DNA of 34,709 bases from Nitrospinia bacterium (GTDB taxonomy: Bacteria; Nitrospinota; Nitrospinia; JACRGO01): NCBI GenBank assembly GCA_029261755.1, contig JAJDAS010000627.1:1-34709 (forward strand), read 5' to 3'. The notes under the pieces were generated by a model that worked only from the letters and a program-made list of their open reading frames with translations, was not told the DNA's origin and searched no databases. Made by a program: the position numbers and the translations under genes. Every line of letters starts with the position of its first letter. Positions within the stretch are counted from its first letter, which is position 1. Positions 15,997-24,636 of this stretch are shown here, piece after piece.

Positions 15997-17937
15997 TTAC
16001 GAGAGCTGGATATTCACCGCTTGCTTCAAATCCCTTAAGTGCCCCTTCAAACCTTTGCTCTTGGACTCAAGGGTCTTACGAACCGTATGGGCGATGCCTT
16101 CGGCATCAAGTCCATAATTTTTCCTTAAAAGGCCGGGGGCGCCATGTTCGACAAACTGATCAGGGATGCCAATTCGTTTCACGGAAACGTTCCAAATATT
16201 TCTTTCTTCCAAAAATTCCATCACCGCGCTTCCGAAGCCACCCTGGAGCATATTCTCTTCCACGGTAATGATACAACCGGTGGCCTCTGCAAATTTTTCA
16301 ATGGCGTCACCATCCAGGGGCTTCACAAACCTGGCGTTGATTACAGCCACGTCGAAACCCTCTTGCTCCAGAATCTCCGCTGCCTGGTAAGCTGGTGCCA
16401 CCATATTTCCCACGGCAAAAATCGCTGCGGTTTGTCCCTCTTTGAGGACTTCCGAGCGGCCTATTTCCAACGTCTCAATGGTTTCATCTAACTCTACTCC
16501 GAGGCCGGATCCCCTGGGATAACGAACCAATGCAGGCCCTTTGTGGTCGATGGCGGTTTTTAACATATGCCTGAACTCGTTTTCGTCTTTTGGCGCCATC
16601 ATTACCATATGGGGAAAGCTTCGAAATAACGAAAGGTCGAAAACCCCCTGATGAGTCGGCCCATCTTCCCCAACAATGCCGGCACGATCCACCGCGAAGG
16701 TGACCGGAAGGTTCATCAGGCACACATCAAGGAGAACCTGGTCCAGCGCCCTCTGCAAAAAAGTGGAGTAAATGGCGGCCACAGGTTTGAAACCTTCCAG
16801 GGCAAGACCTGCCGCGAAGGTCACGGCATGTTGCTCCGCGATACCCACATCGTAGAAACGGTCCGGGAATATTTCCGCAAATTCAGCCAAACCAGCCCCA
16901 TCGGCCATAGCTGCGGTAATTCCAACAATTTTCTCATCCGACTTCGCCAATTCCACCATGGTTTTGCTGAATATGGAGGTGTAAGAAGGAGGTGCAGATT
17001 GTTTCTTATGGACATTGCCGCTATCCACATCAAAGGGTGATACTCCATGAAAGGAGTGCGAGCGATCCTCCGCCGGTTGGTAACCCTTTCCTTTTTTCGT
17101 CACCACATGGACAAGTAGGGGGCCCTTCATTTTCTTCACATTCTCAAAGGCATCCAGGAGGTGTTCCAGGTTATGACCGTCAATGGGCCCAATATAAACA
17201 AAGCCGAGATCCTCAAAAATTCGACCCGGCACAAAAATTCCTTTCACCTGCTCCTCCACTCGGTGGGCAAACTGGGAAATCTGCTTTCCTATACCGGGTA
17301 TGGACTCCAGCAAAGTGTCTACCTCATCCTTCATCTTGTTAAAAAGCTGGCCGGTAAGAATTTTGTTCAGGTAAGAAGAGAGTGCTCCCACATTGGGGGA
17401 GATGGACATCTCATTATCATTCAGGACCACCAACAAGTTTTTTTTCATCCCTCCTGCCTGGTTCAAACCTTCAAAGGAAATTCCGGAAGTCATAGATCCA
17501 TCACCAATAACGGCAATGACCTTGTTGTCTTCTCCCTTCATATCCCTTCCACACGCCAAACCCACTGCCGCTGGGATGGAGGTTCCGCTGTGTCCCGTGG
17601 AAAAGGCATCGTGGGGGCTTTCCGAGACCTTGGGAAACCCGGTAATACCTTCAAATTGGCGTAGAGTATGGAAGTTTTTTCTCCTTCCGGTGAGCAGTTT
17701 GTGGGTATAGGCCTGATGACCCACATCCCAAATAACCTTATCCTTGGGAGAATTAAAGGCATAGTGGATTGCTAGGCTTAATTCCACCACCCCAAGGTTT
17801 GGGGAAAGATGCCCACCCGTTTTAGAAACCGTCTCAATAATGGTTTCTCTGATTTCTTGGGCCAGAGTGGGGAGGTCCTGCCTGGGAATTTTTTTTAGAT
17901 CGTCCGGCGAATCGATTGTATCTAGAAGAGTTGGCAT
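15997..17937 (-). CDS. dxs: 1-Deoxy-D-xylulose-5-phosphate synthase
   Basis: A 646-residue full-length DXS. It condenses pyruvate and glyceraldehyde 3-phosphate with thiamine diphosphate, the first step of the MEP isoprenoid pathway. Visible features are H43 in GGHLSPNLG, the [15 protein letters not shown] segment at 71-85, the diphosphate/Mg site GDGSMTSG (145-152) with N173-D-N175, MSISPNVG, the catalytic Glu in [23 protein letters not shown], and the C-terminal HGAPGLL. It lies 50 nt after ispA, so isoprenoid precursor synthesis and prenyl chain elongation are encoded together. The FHA and Mla-like genes follow on the same strand with short gaps and may share its transcript. No anomalies were seen. 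Confidence 0.98.
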   Translation of the reverse strand: MPTLLDTIDSPDDLKKIPRQDLPTLAQEIRETIIETVSKTGGHLSPNLGVVELSLAIHYAFNSPKDKVIWDVGHQAYTHKLLTGRRKNFHTLRQFEGITGFPKVSESPHDAFSTGHSGTSIPAAVGLACGRDMKGEDNKVIAVIGDGSMTSGISFEGLNQAGGMKKNLLVVLNDNEMSISPNVGALSSYLNKILTGQLFNKMKDEVDTLLESIPGIGKQISQFAHRVEEQVKGIFVPGRIFEDLGFVYIGPIDGHNLEHLLDAFENVKKMKGPLLVHVVTKKGKGYQPAEDRSHSFHGVSPFDVDSGNVHKKQSAPPSYTSIFSKTMVELAKSDEKIVGITAAMADGAGLAEFAEIFPDRFYDVGIAEQHAVTFAAGLALEGFKPVAAIYSTFLQRALDQVLLDVCLMNLPVTFAVDRAGIVGEDGPTHQGVFDLSLFRSFPHMVMMAPKDENEFRHMLKTAIDHKGPALVRYPRGSGLGVELDETIETLEIGRSEVLKEGQTAAIFAVGNMVAPAYQAAEILEQEGFDVAVINARFVKPLDGDAIEKFAEATGCIITVEENMLQGGFGSAVMEFLEERNIWNVSVKRIGIPDQFVEHGAPGLLRKNYGLDAEGIAHTVRKTLESKSKGLKGHLRDLKQAVNIQLS

Positions 17938-17987
17938 AAAATTTTCACATTAAAATAAAAAAAGTATTTGAGAAACCTATTGAACCA

Positions 17988-18875
17988 TTAATTTGTTCTG
18001 GACAGGAAATATCTGGCGATATGCCTCAATGGATCGGCCTTTTCATCAAAAAAGGAAATTTCCTTTTCGGCTGAATCCACCAGATCGGAGGCAATTTTTT
18101 TCGATTCCTCCATTCCAAAAACGGAAGGATAAGTGGCTTTCTCCTTTTCCAGGTCACTTCCAATATCTTTGCCCAGGGTTTCCTCGGATCCTTCAATATC
18201 CAGAATATCGTCTATAACCTGGAAAGCCAAACCGATCATTTCCCCGAAGTTAGACAAGGCACCGAGTTCTTTTGGACTGCCTCCCCCGGTCAATGCCCCG
18301 GTGCGCACCGACGCCTTAATAAGCTCCCCTGTTTTCCGAGTATGTATATATTGAACCGTTTCTTTAGCAATCTTCTTGCCTTCCGATTCCAGATCCACTA
18401 CCTGTCCACCAACCGTCCCGCTTGCTCCTATGGCCGAGGCCATCTCATGGGCGGCTTGCAGAATGGTCCCCGCAGGGATATCTACTTTGGATTGATCGGT
18501 CATAAGCTGAAAGGCTAAAGTCTGCAATGCGTCTCCGGCCATGATGGCAATATCCTCTCCAAAAACCTTGTGGTTTGTCTTTTTACCGCGCCTAAGATTG
18601 TCATTATCCAGGGCGGGGAGGTCATCATGGATTAGAGTGTAGGTGTGAATCATTTCCGTGGCCACCGCGCTGGGAAGCACGTTCTCTCGCTTCCCGCCAA
18701 CCGCATCCGAAGCCGCTATGGCCAAAACCGGCCTGAGACGTTTGCCTCCCGCGAATAAGGAATACCTCATGGAAGCCTTCAAAGATTCCGGGATATCGGC
18801 ATTTTCCGGGATGGAATCCTCCAAGGCGCGGTTGACAACCTCCTGCATATCCTTCAAATATCTTTCTATATCCAC
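17988..18875 (-). CDS. ispA: Polyprenyl (farnesyl/geranylgeranyl) diphosphate synthase
   Basis: A 295-residue trans-prenyltransferase that adds isopentenyl diphosphate to allylic diphosphates. GGKRLRP binds IPP at 43-49. The first Asp-rich motif is D84-D-L-P-A-L-D90, with the two-residue insertion typical of bacterial short-chain enzymes, and the second is D222-D-I-L-D226. KTGELI and GQVVDLES are also typical. The start is GTG 18873-18875; no in-frame ATG lies nearby upstream. It is first in the run leading into dxs. Product length (C15 versus C20) cannot be decided confidently by eye. Confidence 0.95.
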   Translation of the reverse strand: MDIERYLKDMQEVVNRALEDSIPENADIPESLKASMRYSLFAGGKRLRPVLAIAASDAVGGKRENVLPSAVATEMIHTYTLIHDDLPALDNDNLRRGKKTNHKVFGEDIAIMAGDALQTLAFQLMTDQSKVDIPAGTILQAAHEMASAIGASGTVGGQVVDLESEGKKIAKETVQYIHTRKTGELIKASVRTGALTGGGSPKELGALSNFGEMIGLAFQVIDDILDIEGSEETLGKDIGSDLEKEKATYPSVFGMEESKKIASDLVDSAEKEISFFDEKADPLRHIARYFLSRTN

Positions 18876-18902
18876 TAACCACCCAAATTTGTGAAAACAA
18901 CT

Positions 18903-18931
18903 ATGATAGCAAAATAGCGGTTAAAGTCCAA
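18903..18931 (-). promoter_or_regulatory. Candidate sigma-70 promoter for ispA-dxs-FHA-Mla run
   Basis: On the minus strand TATCAT (complement of 18903-18908) is preceded by a 17-nt spacer and TTGGAC (complement of 18926-18931). The -10 matches consensus at five of six positions, the -35 at only three. It is 28 nt upstream of the GTG start in the divergent gap 18876-19112. On the plus strand of the same gap a TATAAT occurs at 18955-18960 without a well-placed -35. Confidence 0.3.
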
Positions 18932-19112
18932 TCTATAGACATTGCTTGATACGCTATAATCTTTTCCCTTGAGCTTAATCAATCTCCTGTTAAGCACAAA
19001 ATCAGGGACTTAGAAGATTTGCAACGAAAGCTTCCATAGCCAAAATCTATTGCTATTAAACAGCTGATCAAGGTAAAATTACTTTTTATTGAAAACATAA
19101 GGAGAAAACTAA

Positions 19113-19859
19113 GTGGAATCAGCAACAACTCTTTTTCTTGCCGGATTTGCCTTCCAAATTTGGATGGTGGTTGATTGTATTAAAAGAAGGGAAAATTTTT
19201 TCTGGATTGTCGTCATTCTACTCTTCGGGCCTATTGGAGCCCTGGTATACCTTGTCGCCGTGAAGCTTGCCGGGGTAAAAGTTAAAGCCAAGTTTAATTT
19301 TGGAAATAGTGCGGGGCCTGCCAATGCCGAGATTGAAAGGCTGGAAGAAGTGGTCAAACTCCACGGCAAAGCCTATCATCATAAGGAATTGGGACTGAAG
19401 TACCTCTATGCCGGGGATTTGGAAAAAGCGGAATCTCATCTTTCTGCAGCAGTGGAAAAAGAAGAAGATTTACTGGATGCCCAATATGGTCTGGCCAAAG
19501 CCCTTTTCGGGCAAGCAAAATATATCGAGGCAGTCCATGTGCTGGAAGTGCTGGTAGCCCAGGACAAAAAATACGATTACGGCAATGCTCTCCTTGCCCT
19601 GGCGGAAAGCTACCGGAAAGCAGAGATGGACGATAAGGCCATGGAAGTGTACGAAGTGATTGTCAATATTTACTCCTTTTTCAAGGCTTATTACGAATAC
19701 GCCCTCTTGCTCAAAAAAGCCGGGCGTCTCGAAGATGCCCTAAAAATGATGAAAAATATTAACCAAAATGCCGAAGCCCTGCCGGAATATAAATACCAAA
19801 AAGAAAAGATATGGATCGACAACGCGCAAAAATTTATTCAACGGTACGGCACTCAATAA
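19113..19859 (+). CDS. Membrane-anchored TPR protein with PLDc_N-like N-terminus
   Basis: A 248-residue protein starting at GTG 19113, 8 nt after AAGGAG (19099-19104). Two short membrane segments (about 5-21 and 29-50) resemble the small two-helix domain found at the N-terminus of cardiolipin synthases (hydrophobic, then RRENFFWIVVILLFGPIGAL). After a linker, residues about 80-240 form TPR-type helical repeats (YLYAGDLEKAESHLSAAV, ALFGQAKYIEAVHVLEVL, LKKAGRLEDALKMM). TPRs mediate protein contacts; with both segments crossing, they would sit in the cytoplasm. It is followed after one base by another TPR gene and then a membrane glycosyltransferase, suggesting one operon, perhaps for envelope glycan or lipid modification. 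The precise role is unknown. Confidence 0.82.
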   Translation: MESATTLFLAGFAFQIWMVVDCIKRRENFFWIVVILLFGPIGALVYLVAVKLAGVKVKAKFNFGNSAGPANAEIERLEEVVKLHGKAYHHKELGLKYLYAGDLEKAESHLSAAVEKEEDLLDAQYGLAKALFGQAKYIEAVHVLEVLVAQDKKYDYGNALLALAESYRKAEMDDKAMEVYEVIVNIYSFFKAYYEYALLLKKAGRLEDALKMMKNINQNAEALPEYKYQKEKIWIDNAQKFIQRYGTQ

Positions 19860-19860
19860 A

Positions 19861-20580
19861 ATGAGGTTTTTCCCAGCTCTTTATCACAGATCGTTAACAA
19901 ACTACCTCTTTGGGGCGGCTTCTTTTTTCTTAGTCCTTCTTTTTTCATTCCCTCCACTCTGCCTCGCGCAAAGTTCCCAGAACGCTGAATCGGAACTACA
20001 AAAAGGACTTCGAGCCCTTTACAGCAAACAATACGCTGTCGCCATCCAACATTTCGAATCCACCACCAGGGAAAATAGCGAGATCAGCGCAAAAGGTTAT
20101 TATTACCTCGGCTATACCCATTACCTGCAAGGCAATTTCCCGGAATCCAGGAACTCCTTCCAACAAGCTTTCGAAGTTCTCCCAAATTTTTCTCCCCTAT
20201 TTCCGATGGACCAAATCCCCGTAACGTTTCCGGTGAAAAGCCCGGACTCGCTGAGTCTCATTGGGGGAGCCGCAAAGGTTGAGGAGCCGGGGCCATCCTT
20301 TTCACCTACGCCTCCCACCCAATCTATACCTGAAAAAACGTCGGCACCCCCTGAGAACCCGCATTTCAAAAAAGGCCTGGCCTTAATGGCTCGGAAAGAC
20401 TTTTCGGGAGCGGTTGCGGAATTCAAAGCCGCAACAGGAGAGTTTCCATCTCACCCCGGTTCTCATTTCTATATGGGGTATTCCCTCTACCAATTGAGAA
20501 ACTTCCCGGAGTCCAGGGCCGCCTTTAAGGAGGCGTACCGAATCCAGCCGGATTACCTACCCACCCGCCCAACCCAATAA
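19861..20580 (+). CDS. Exported TPR-repeat protein
   Basis: A 239-residue protein. I start at ATG 19861, one base after the upstream stop, because it opens with a signal peptide: basic start, hydrophobic core (YLFGAASFFLVLLFSF), and a cleavage-like CLAQSS. An in-frame start at 19768 would add 31 residues inside the preceding gene and bury the signal. The mature protein has two matching TPR blocks separated by a Pro/Ser-rich linker: KGLRALYSKQYAVAIQHFES with GYTHYLQGNFPESRNSFQQA, and KGLALMARKDFSGAVAEFKA with GYSLYQLRNFPESRAAFKEA. The repeat pair looks like an internal duplication. It probably acts in the periplasm as a scaffold. The next gene starts 12 nt downstream. Confidence 0.82.
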   Translation: MRFFPALYHRSLTNYLFGAASFFLVLLFSFPPLCLAQSSQNAESELQKGLRALYSKQYAVAIQHFESTTRENSEISAKGYYYLGYTHYLQGNFPESRNSFQQAFEVLPNFSPLFPMDQIPVTFPVKSPDSLSLIGGAAKVEEPGPSFSPTPPTQSIPEKTSAPPENPHFKKGLALMARKDFSGAVAEFKAATGEFPSHPGSHFYMGYSLYQLRNFPESRAAFKEAYRIQPDYLPTRPTQ

Positions 20581-20592
20581 GGCGCATGGTGT

Positions 20593-21096
20593 ATGGCAAA
20601 TAGCCCGCTTCGCTCTAAAGTCTCTACAAAAACTTTTTCCCCCATGGCATGGGTGGACAACAAAAAAACCATCATTTGTTCCGCCATTGCCATTGAGCTG
20701 TCGTGCCTTGCCATTCTTTTATTAGGAAACCTTCAAGAACAACTTCCAGCCTTTCTTGCCGTCTATTTTTTTGCCTTTTTAGCCTATTGCTTGGCGATAC
20801 CGGTTTGGCTTGGGAAAAAAGCTGAAGGTGGAATGGTTTCCTTTTTGATTTTCCTTGGCTTTGGCTCGGCCATTCTATTTCGCATCACCCTCCTCATGGC
20901 GCAACCCTCCCTTTCCGACGATATCTACCGTTATTTATGGGATGGACGGGTTCAGTACCATGGCATAAATCCTTACCTCTATCCCCCCGCCGCCGAGGAG
21001 TTGAAATCTTTTAGAGACCCGTACTGGGAAAATATCAACCACAAAGATATTCAAACCATCTACCCTCCTTTTGCCCAGGTTTTTTTTTATTCCTGA
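20593..21096 (+). CDS. N-terminal fragment of a frameshifted GT87-like membrane glycosyltransferase
   Basis: 167 residues with several membrane segments, then the family landmark loop PSLSDDIYRYLWDGRV, GINPYLYPP and IYPPFAQ, as in GT-C fold polyprenyl-phosphate-dependent mannosyltransferases (GT87/DUF2029). The Asp pair in the first loop is the expected catalytic or metal site. The frame ends early at a TGA just after a run of nine T (21080-21088). Adding one T continues directly into the next frame, which encodes the remaining membrane segments. Unless corrected by slippage, this fragment lacks most of the enzyme. Confidence 0.78.
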   Translation: MANSPLRSKVSTKTFSPMAWVDNKKTIICSAIAIELSCLAILLLGNLQEQLPAFLAVYFFAFLAYCLAIPVWLGKKAEGGMVSFLIFLGFGSAILFRITLLMAQPSLSDDIYRYLWDGRVQYHGINPYLYPPAAEELKSFRDPYWENINHKDIQTIYPPFAQVFFYS

Positions 21097-21161
21097 ATAA
21101 GCTTGGCCACTCCCTTTCCCTTTTCAAGGTCGCTTTTGTCTACCTGGACTTACTAACCGCC

Positions 21162-22043
21162 ATGTTGGTTTTCCTGATTCTTAAGGAAAACAATCAACCG
21201 GTCCAACGGGTTTTCATCTATCTTTGGAATCCACTTATTTTGGTTTCCTTCGCCCTGGATGGGCACATGGACTCCCTTGCCACCTGCTGCCTCCTTGCCT
21301 CCATCTATTTCTTAATGCGTAAAAAAGGATGGCTGTCTTTTGGCACACTGGCCCTTTCTTTTTTATCTAAAATATACACCATCTTCCTTTTTCCTTTCTT
21401 AGTTCAACGTTCATGGCGATGGACCCCTCTTCTATTCTTTTTTCTCCTGATTTTCTGTATTTCCTTTCCTTACTATTTTGAGGCACATGAGAATCTATTC
21501 TCTGGGCTCACCATTTATTCTATTCACTGGAGTTTTAACCATAGCCTTTATGGAGCGTTGGAATGGGTTTTCACCATAACCAGATTACAAAATCTTTCTT
21601 CAGCTTTTTTGGAGCCATTGGGTTTAACTAAGGTTTTCATTGCATTGTTAACCATGGGAGTCCTTCTAATGGTTTTGGTGAAGAAAAAAGAGACATCACT
21701 CCTCAAAATCTGTTTTTGGTCCATAGGGCTCCTACTACTTTGTTCACCCACATTTCATTTTTGGTACCTTACGTGGATGGTTCCCTTTCTTGTCTTTTTC
21801 CCTAATCGGGCTTGGATTCTTCTCACCGGGACCATTATGGTAAGCCAGGAGGTGTTGATTGGTTATGCGAGCGTGGGGGTGTGGGAGGAAAAATGGTGGG
21901 TGAAGGGGGTAGAATTTATTCCTTTTTATCTTTTGCTTGCCTACGACTATCTTAAACATCGATTTCCCACAACAAACAAAAACCCGTCTTTATTTTTTTA
22001 TCTGGCGATATTTTCTTGTACAACGGTCTACCTGAAAGTATAA
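21162..22043 (+). CDS. C-terminal fragment of the same GT87-like glycosyltransferase
   Basis: 293 residues from ATG 21162, although the homologous frame is open from the T run at 21080 (FLFLNKLGHSLSLFKVAFVY before this ATG). It contains about seven membrane segments and RVFIYLWNPLILVSFALDGHMDSL, characteristic of this GT-C group. No ribosome site is evident before ATG 21162, so independent translation is doubtful. The intact protein would be about 480 residues, normal for the family. The change may be a true inactivating mutation, a transcriptional slippage site or a homopolymer sequencing error. Confidence 0.75.
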   Translation: MLVFLILKENNQPVQRVFIYLWNPLILVSFALDGHMDSLATCCLLASIYFLMRKKGWLSFGTLALSFLSKIYTIFLFPFLVQRSWRWTPLLFFFLLIFCISFPYYFEAHENLFSGLTIYSIHWSFNHSLYGALEWVFTITRLQNLSSAFLEPLGLTKVFIALLTMGVLLMVLVKKKETSLLKICFWSIGLLLLCSPTFHFWYLTWMVPFLVFFPNRAWILLTGTIMVSQEVLIGYASVGVWEEKWWVKGVEFIPFYLLLAYDYLKHRFPTTNKNPSLFFYLAIFSCTTVYLKV

Positions 22044-22054
22044 TGTGGTTTGCC

Positions 22055-22093
22055 ATGACGGCATGGAGCGTTGCGCTCCCAATGGCGGGTCAT
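22055..22093. repeat. REP-like hairpin after the glycosyltransferase gene
   Basis: GGAGCG (22065-22070), TTG loop, CGCTCC (22074-22079) form a perfect inner stem. ATGAC (22055-22059) and GTCAT (22089-22093) close an imperfect outer stem. It lies 12 nt after the glycosyltransferase stop. It may end transcription or be a dispersed palindrome. It also argues that the MntA-like gene starts downstream of it. Confidence 0.5.
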
Positions 22094-22136
22094 CCACCCT
22101 AGGGGAATTGAGGCTGGGAATAAGGGACTGTGTAAA

Positions 22137-22430
22137 GTGAAAACCACACCGAATCTAAAAGAAGTTGCTTTATTGCTAAAGAACCACTTGCCCTCAAGGG
22201 ATTACCATGCTGTCTTATTTGGTTCCAGGGTAAGAGGGGACGACAACCCCGGGTCGGATTGGGATATAGGGATTATTGGCCCGGCCTCTCTTAGAGGGGC
22301 TGTAATGGAACTAATACGAGAGGATCTTGAAAAATTACGGACTTTGCATACTTTTGATGTGGTGGATATGTCCACCGTCCCGGATTCTTTCAGGAAAATA
22401 GCACTGAAAAACAAAAAGGAAATCATATGA
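22137..22430 (+). CDS. mntA: MntA-like minimal nucleotidyltransferase (antitoxin)
   Basis: A 97-residue protein from GTG 22137, about 9 nt after AAGGGA; an alternative TTG at 22071 lies inside a palindrome and gives an unlikely extension. It shows the MNT signature GSX10DXD: G29-S30 (LFGSRVRGDD) and D41-W-D43 (GSDWDIGI). These coordinate metal and nucleotide in Pol-beta-fold nucleotidyltransferases. Its stop overlaps the start of the next gene by ATGA. In characterised MntA-HepT modules, MntA AMPylates a tyrosine of the HEPN toxin HepT and so neutralises it. The partner here is of the HI0074/NTase substrate-binding family. The toxin-antitoxin role is known for related pairs and inferred here. 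Confidence 0.85.
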   Translation: MKTTPNLKEVALLLKNHLPSRDYHAVLFGSRVRGDDNPGSDWDIGIIGPASLRGAVMELIREDLEKLRTLHTFDVVDMSTVPDSFRKIALKNKKEII

Positions 22431-22825
22431 CTGAAGAAGAATTAAAAAGTGTGTTACGGTCTTATGAAAAAGCTTTGATGAGTTTTGGGAAAGCGCTTAA
22501 GCAGCCAAAAACGGAGTGGGTCAGGGACTCTGCAATACAACGTTTTGAATACACTTTTGAGCTTGCATGGAAAAGCATCAAGAGATTTGCCCAAAAAGAG
22601 GATATGGAATGCCATTCTCCTCTACAGGCTTTCCGGGCCGCTTTTAAGCTTGGTTGGATTGAAGATGATGGTACATGGCTGGATATGCGTGACGACAGAA
22701 ACAGGACGTCCCATACTTATAACGAATCCACGGCAGAAGACATCTATTCCCACCTGCAAAAGTATGAAACAAAATTGAACAGTTTACTCAACTGTTTAAA
22801 GCAACTCGTTGATAGTGATAGGTAA
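22427..22825 (+). CDS. hepT: HepT/HI0074-family HEPN protein (toxin partner of MntA)
   Basis: A 132-residue all-helical protein of the HI0074 nucleotidyltransferase-substrate-binding family: AIQRFEYTFELAWKSIKRF (36-54), FRAAFKLGWIEDDGTWLDM, and the RX4HXY motif R91-N-R-T-S-H96-T-Y98. In HepT toxins the Arg and His form the RNase site and the Tyr is AMPylated by MntA. The four-base ATGA overlap with the preceding gene implies coupled translation. Length and motif are intact, so the module looks functional. An 8-bp hairpin with a weak T-rich tail overlaps the stop. Whether this copy acts on stability, phage defence or neither cannot be seen. Confidence 0.85.
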   Translation: MTEEELKSVLRSYEKALMSFGKALKQPKTEWVRDSAIQRFEYTFELAWKSIKRFAQKEDMECHSPLQAFRAAFKLGWIEDDGTWLDMRDDRNRTSHTYNESTAEDIYSHLQKYETKLNSLLNCLKQLVDSDR

Positions 22826-22836
22826 CGAGTTATTTT
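22803..22836 (+). terminator. Possible terminator of the MntA/HepT pair
   Basis: AACTCGTT (22803-22810) pairs perfectly with AACGAGTT (22824-22831) across a 13-nt loop and is followed by ATTTTAT. The stem contains the hepT stop codon. It lies 27 nt before the convergent kinase gene ends, where a terminator would be expected. The T tract is short. Confidence 0.4.
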
Positions 22837-22863
22837 ATCCTTGACTCCTGCAGAGCAATTCCA

Positions 22864-24618
22864 TTATTTTTCCCCAAAAGCGATCCTGTTGATTTTTCGA
22901 ATCAACTCCTGGGTTTCAAATGGTTTGGATATGTAGTCATCCATGCCGGCTTTTATACATTTCCCCCGGTCTTCATCTATAAGAAAAGCGGTCATACCGA
23001 TTATCGGGATGTGACGGTTTGAGCCCTTTTCTCCTTGTCGAATGTTTTGTGCCACATCGCAACCGTTCATGACTGGCATTTGAATATCCAGGAGGAGAAG
23101 ATCGTAATCACCTTTCTCCAGCATTTCCAACGCATGTTTGCCATTATCAACGATATCAACACTAAAACCTTCCATTTCCAGCAAGGCTCTCACCAGCTTC
23201 TGAGTTTCCGGATTATCTTCAGCCAGCAGTAGGTTTAAAGGTTTCCCGGGATCAGCTTCCTTTGCTGAAGCGGCCTGATCCAGGTCAGCCCCGGATTCTT
23301 TTTCCAAAGATCCTTCACCCTCTTTCGCCTGCAACTGTAGTGGAATCGTGAAATGAAAAGTGGTCCCGACTCCCTCTTCACTTTCAAACCAAATTTCACC
23401 TCCCATAAGTTCCACCAGTTTCTTTGAAATAGCCGCGCCTACACCTGTACCTCCATATTTTCGCGTGGAAGATCTTTCACCCTGCCTGAAGGACTCAAAC
23501 ACAACTCCTTGTTTATCTTTGGGAATTCCAATGCCCTTATCAGCAATGGAGAAATGGAAGCTTGCGAAGTCTTCTTTTTTGTCACTTAATACCACGGATA
23601 TGAGTACTTCTCCTTCTTGGGTGAATTTTATTGCATTATCCACCAGGCAGAAAAGAATCTGACGTAGGCGACCCTGGTCTCCAATTACAGCATGGGGTAT
23701 GTCCTGGTCTATGGAGAGGTTTAATTGTAGGCTTTTGAGCCGGGCTTTCATGGAAAGTGTCCCAAAGCTATCTTCGAGGGTATCGTTCAGATTGAAGGGA
23801 GATTTGTCTAACACGGTTTTGCCTACTTCAACCATGGAAAATTCCAGTAATTCATTGATAAGGTCCAACAATTTCCTGCTTGAAGTCAAGACAGTTTCCT
23901 GAAATTGGCGCTGTCTTTCGGGGAGGCTTGTTGTTGCAAGGGTAAGTTCGGTGAAACCAATAATCGCGGTAAGGGGGGTTCGCAATTCATGGCTGATGTT
24001 AGCGAGAAAATCACTCTTTGCTCGATTCGCGTCTTCAGCTACTTCCTTGGCTTTAAGCAAGTCTTCTTCCGCACGCTTTCGTACTATAATTTCTTCAGAA
24101 AGTTTTTCATTAGCTGACCGCAACTCTTTGGTTCGTTCCTTGACCTTTTCTTCAATTTTTTTATTTTGCTCTTCCAGCTCTTCATTTTGCCGATTAATTT
24201 GTTCATTGGCTGTTTTCAATAAATCCTTAGCAAACTTGATCTCAAGATGGCTATTAAGCCTCGATAACAATTCCACTTTATTAAAAGGCTTGGCTATATA
24301 ATCCACACCCCCTATTTCAAACCCTTTAACCATATCAACTGTGTCGGTCTTTGCTGTTAGAAAAATAACGGGAATATCTTTGGTTACTTTGATCTCTTTC
24401 AGTCTTTTGCAAGTTTCATAACCATCCATATCCGGCATCATTACGTCAAGTAGTATAATATCCGGCAACGCCTCTTCCGCCGTAGCCAACGCTTGCCGCC
24501 CGTTATTAGCCACATATATTTTGAATTGATACTCTTTCAGGAGTGCAACCATAACCTGAAGGTTTTTAGGAGTATCATCCACTATCAGTACCCGGGCAAT
24601 GTTTTTTTCTTTTTCCAT
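22864..24618 (-). CDS. Soluble hybrid histidine kinase: REC - coiled coil - HisKA - HATPase - REC
   Basis: A 584-residue cytoplasmic kinase without membrane segments. The N-terminal receiver has acidic D14-D15 (VDDTPKN), acceptor D58 (LLDVMMPDMDG) and K110 (IAKPFN). A long charged coiled coil (about 130-200) leads to the dimerisation box with H210 (ISHELRTPLTAIIGF). The ATPase has VDNAIKFTQEG, DKGIGIP, and GVGAAISKKLV, where a G2 box usually reads GxGLGL, so this loop is slightly altered. The C-terminal receiver has acceptor D511 (LDIQMPVMNG). The input receiver suggests control by another kinase. It shares strand and architecture with the kinase encoded upstream at 24826-26946. No Hpt or DNA-binding partner is adjacent. 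Confidence 0.94.
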   Translation of the reverse strand: MEKEKNIARVLIVDDTPKNLQVMVALLKEYQFKIYVANNGRQALATAEEALPDIILLDVMMPDMDGYETCKRLKEIKVTKDIPVIFLTAKTDTVDMVKGFEIGGVDYIAKPFNKVELLSRLNSHLEIKFAKDLLKTANEQINRQNEELEEQNKKIEEKVKERTKELRSANEKLSEEIIVRKRAEEDLLKAKEVAEDANRAKSDFLANISHELRTPLTAIIGFTELTLATTSLPERQRQFQETVLTSSRKLLDLINELLEFSMVEVGKTVLDKSPFNLNDTLEDSFGTLSMKARLKSLQLNLSIDQDIPHAVIGDQGRLRQILFCLVDNAIKFTQEGEVLISVVLSDKKEDFASFHFSIADKGIGIPKDKQGVVFESFRQGERSSTRKYGGTGVGAAISKKLVELMGGEIWFESEEGVGTTFHFTIPLQLQAKEGEGSLEKESGADLDQAASAKEADPGKPLNLLLAEDNPETQKLVRALLEMEGFSVDIVDNGKHALEMLEKGDYDLLLLDIQMPVMNGCDVAQNIRQGEKGSNRHIPIIGMTAFLIDEDRGKCIKAGMDDYISKPFETQELIRKINRIAFGEK

Positions 24619-24636
24619 ATTTTTTCACCCTTTAAA

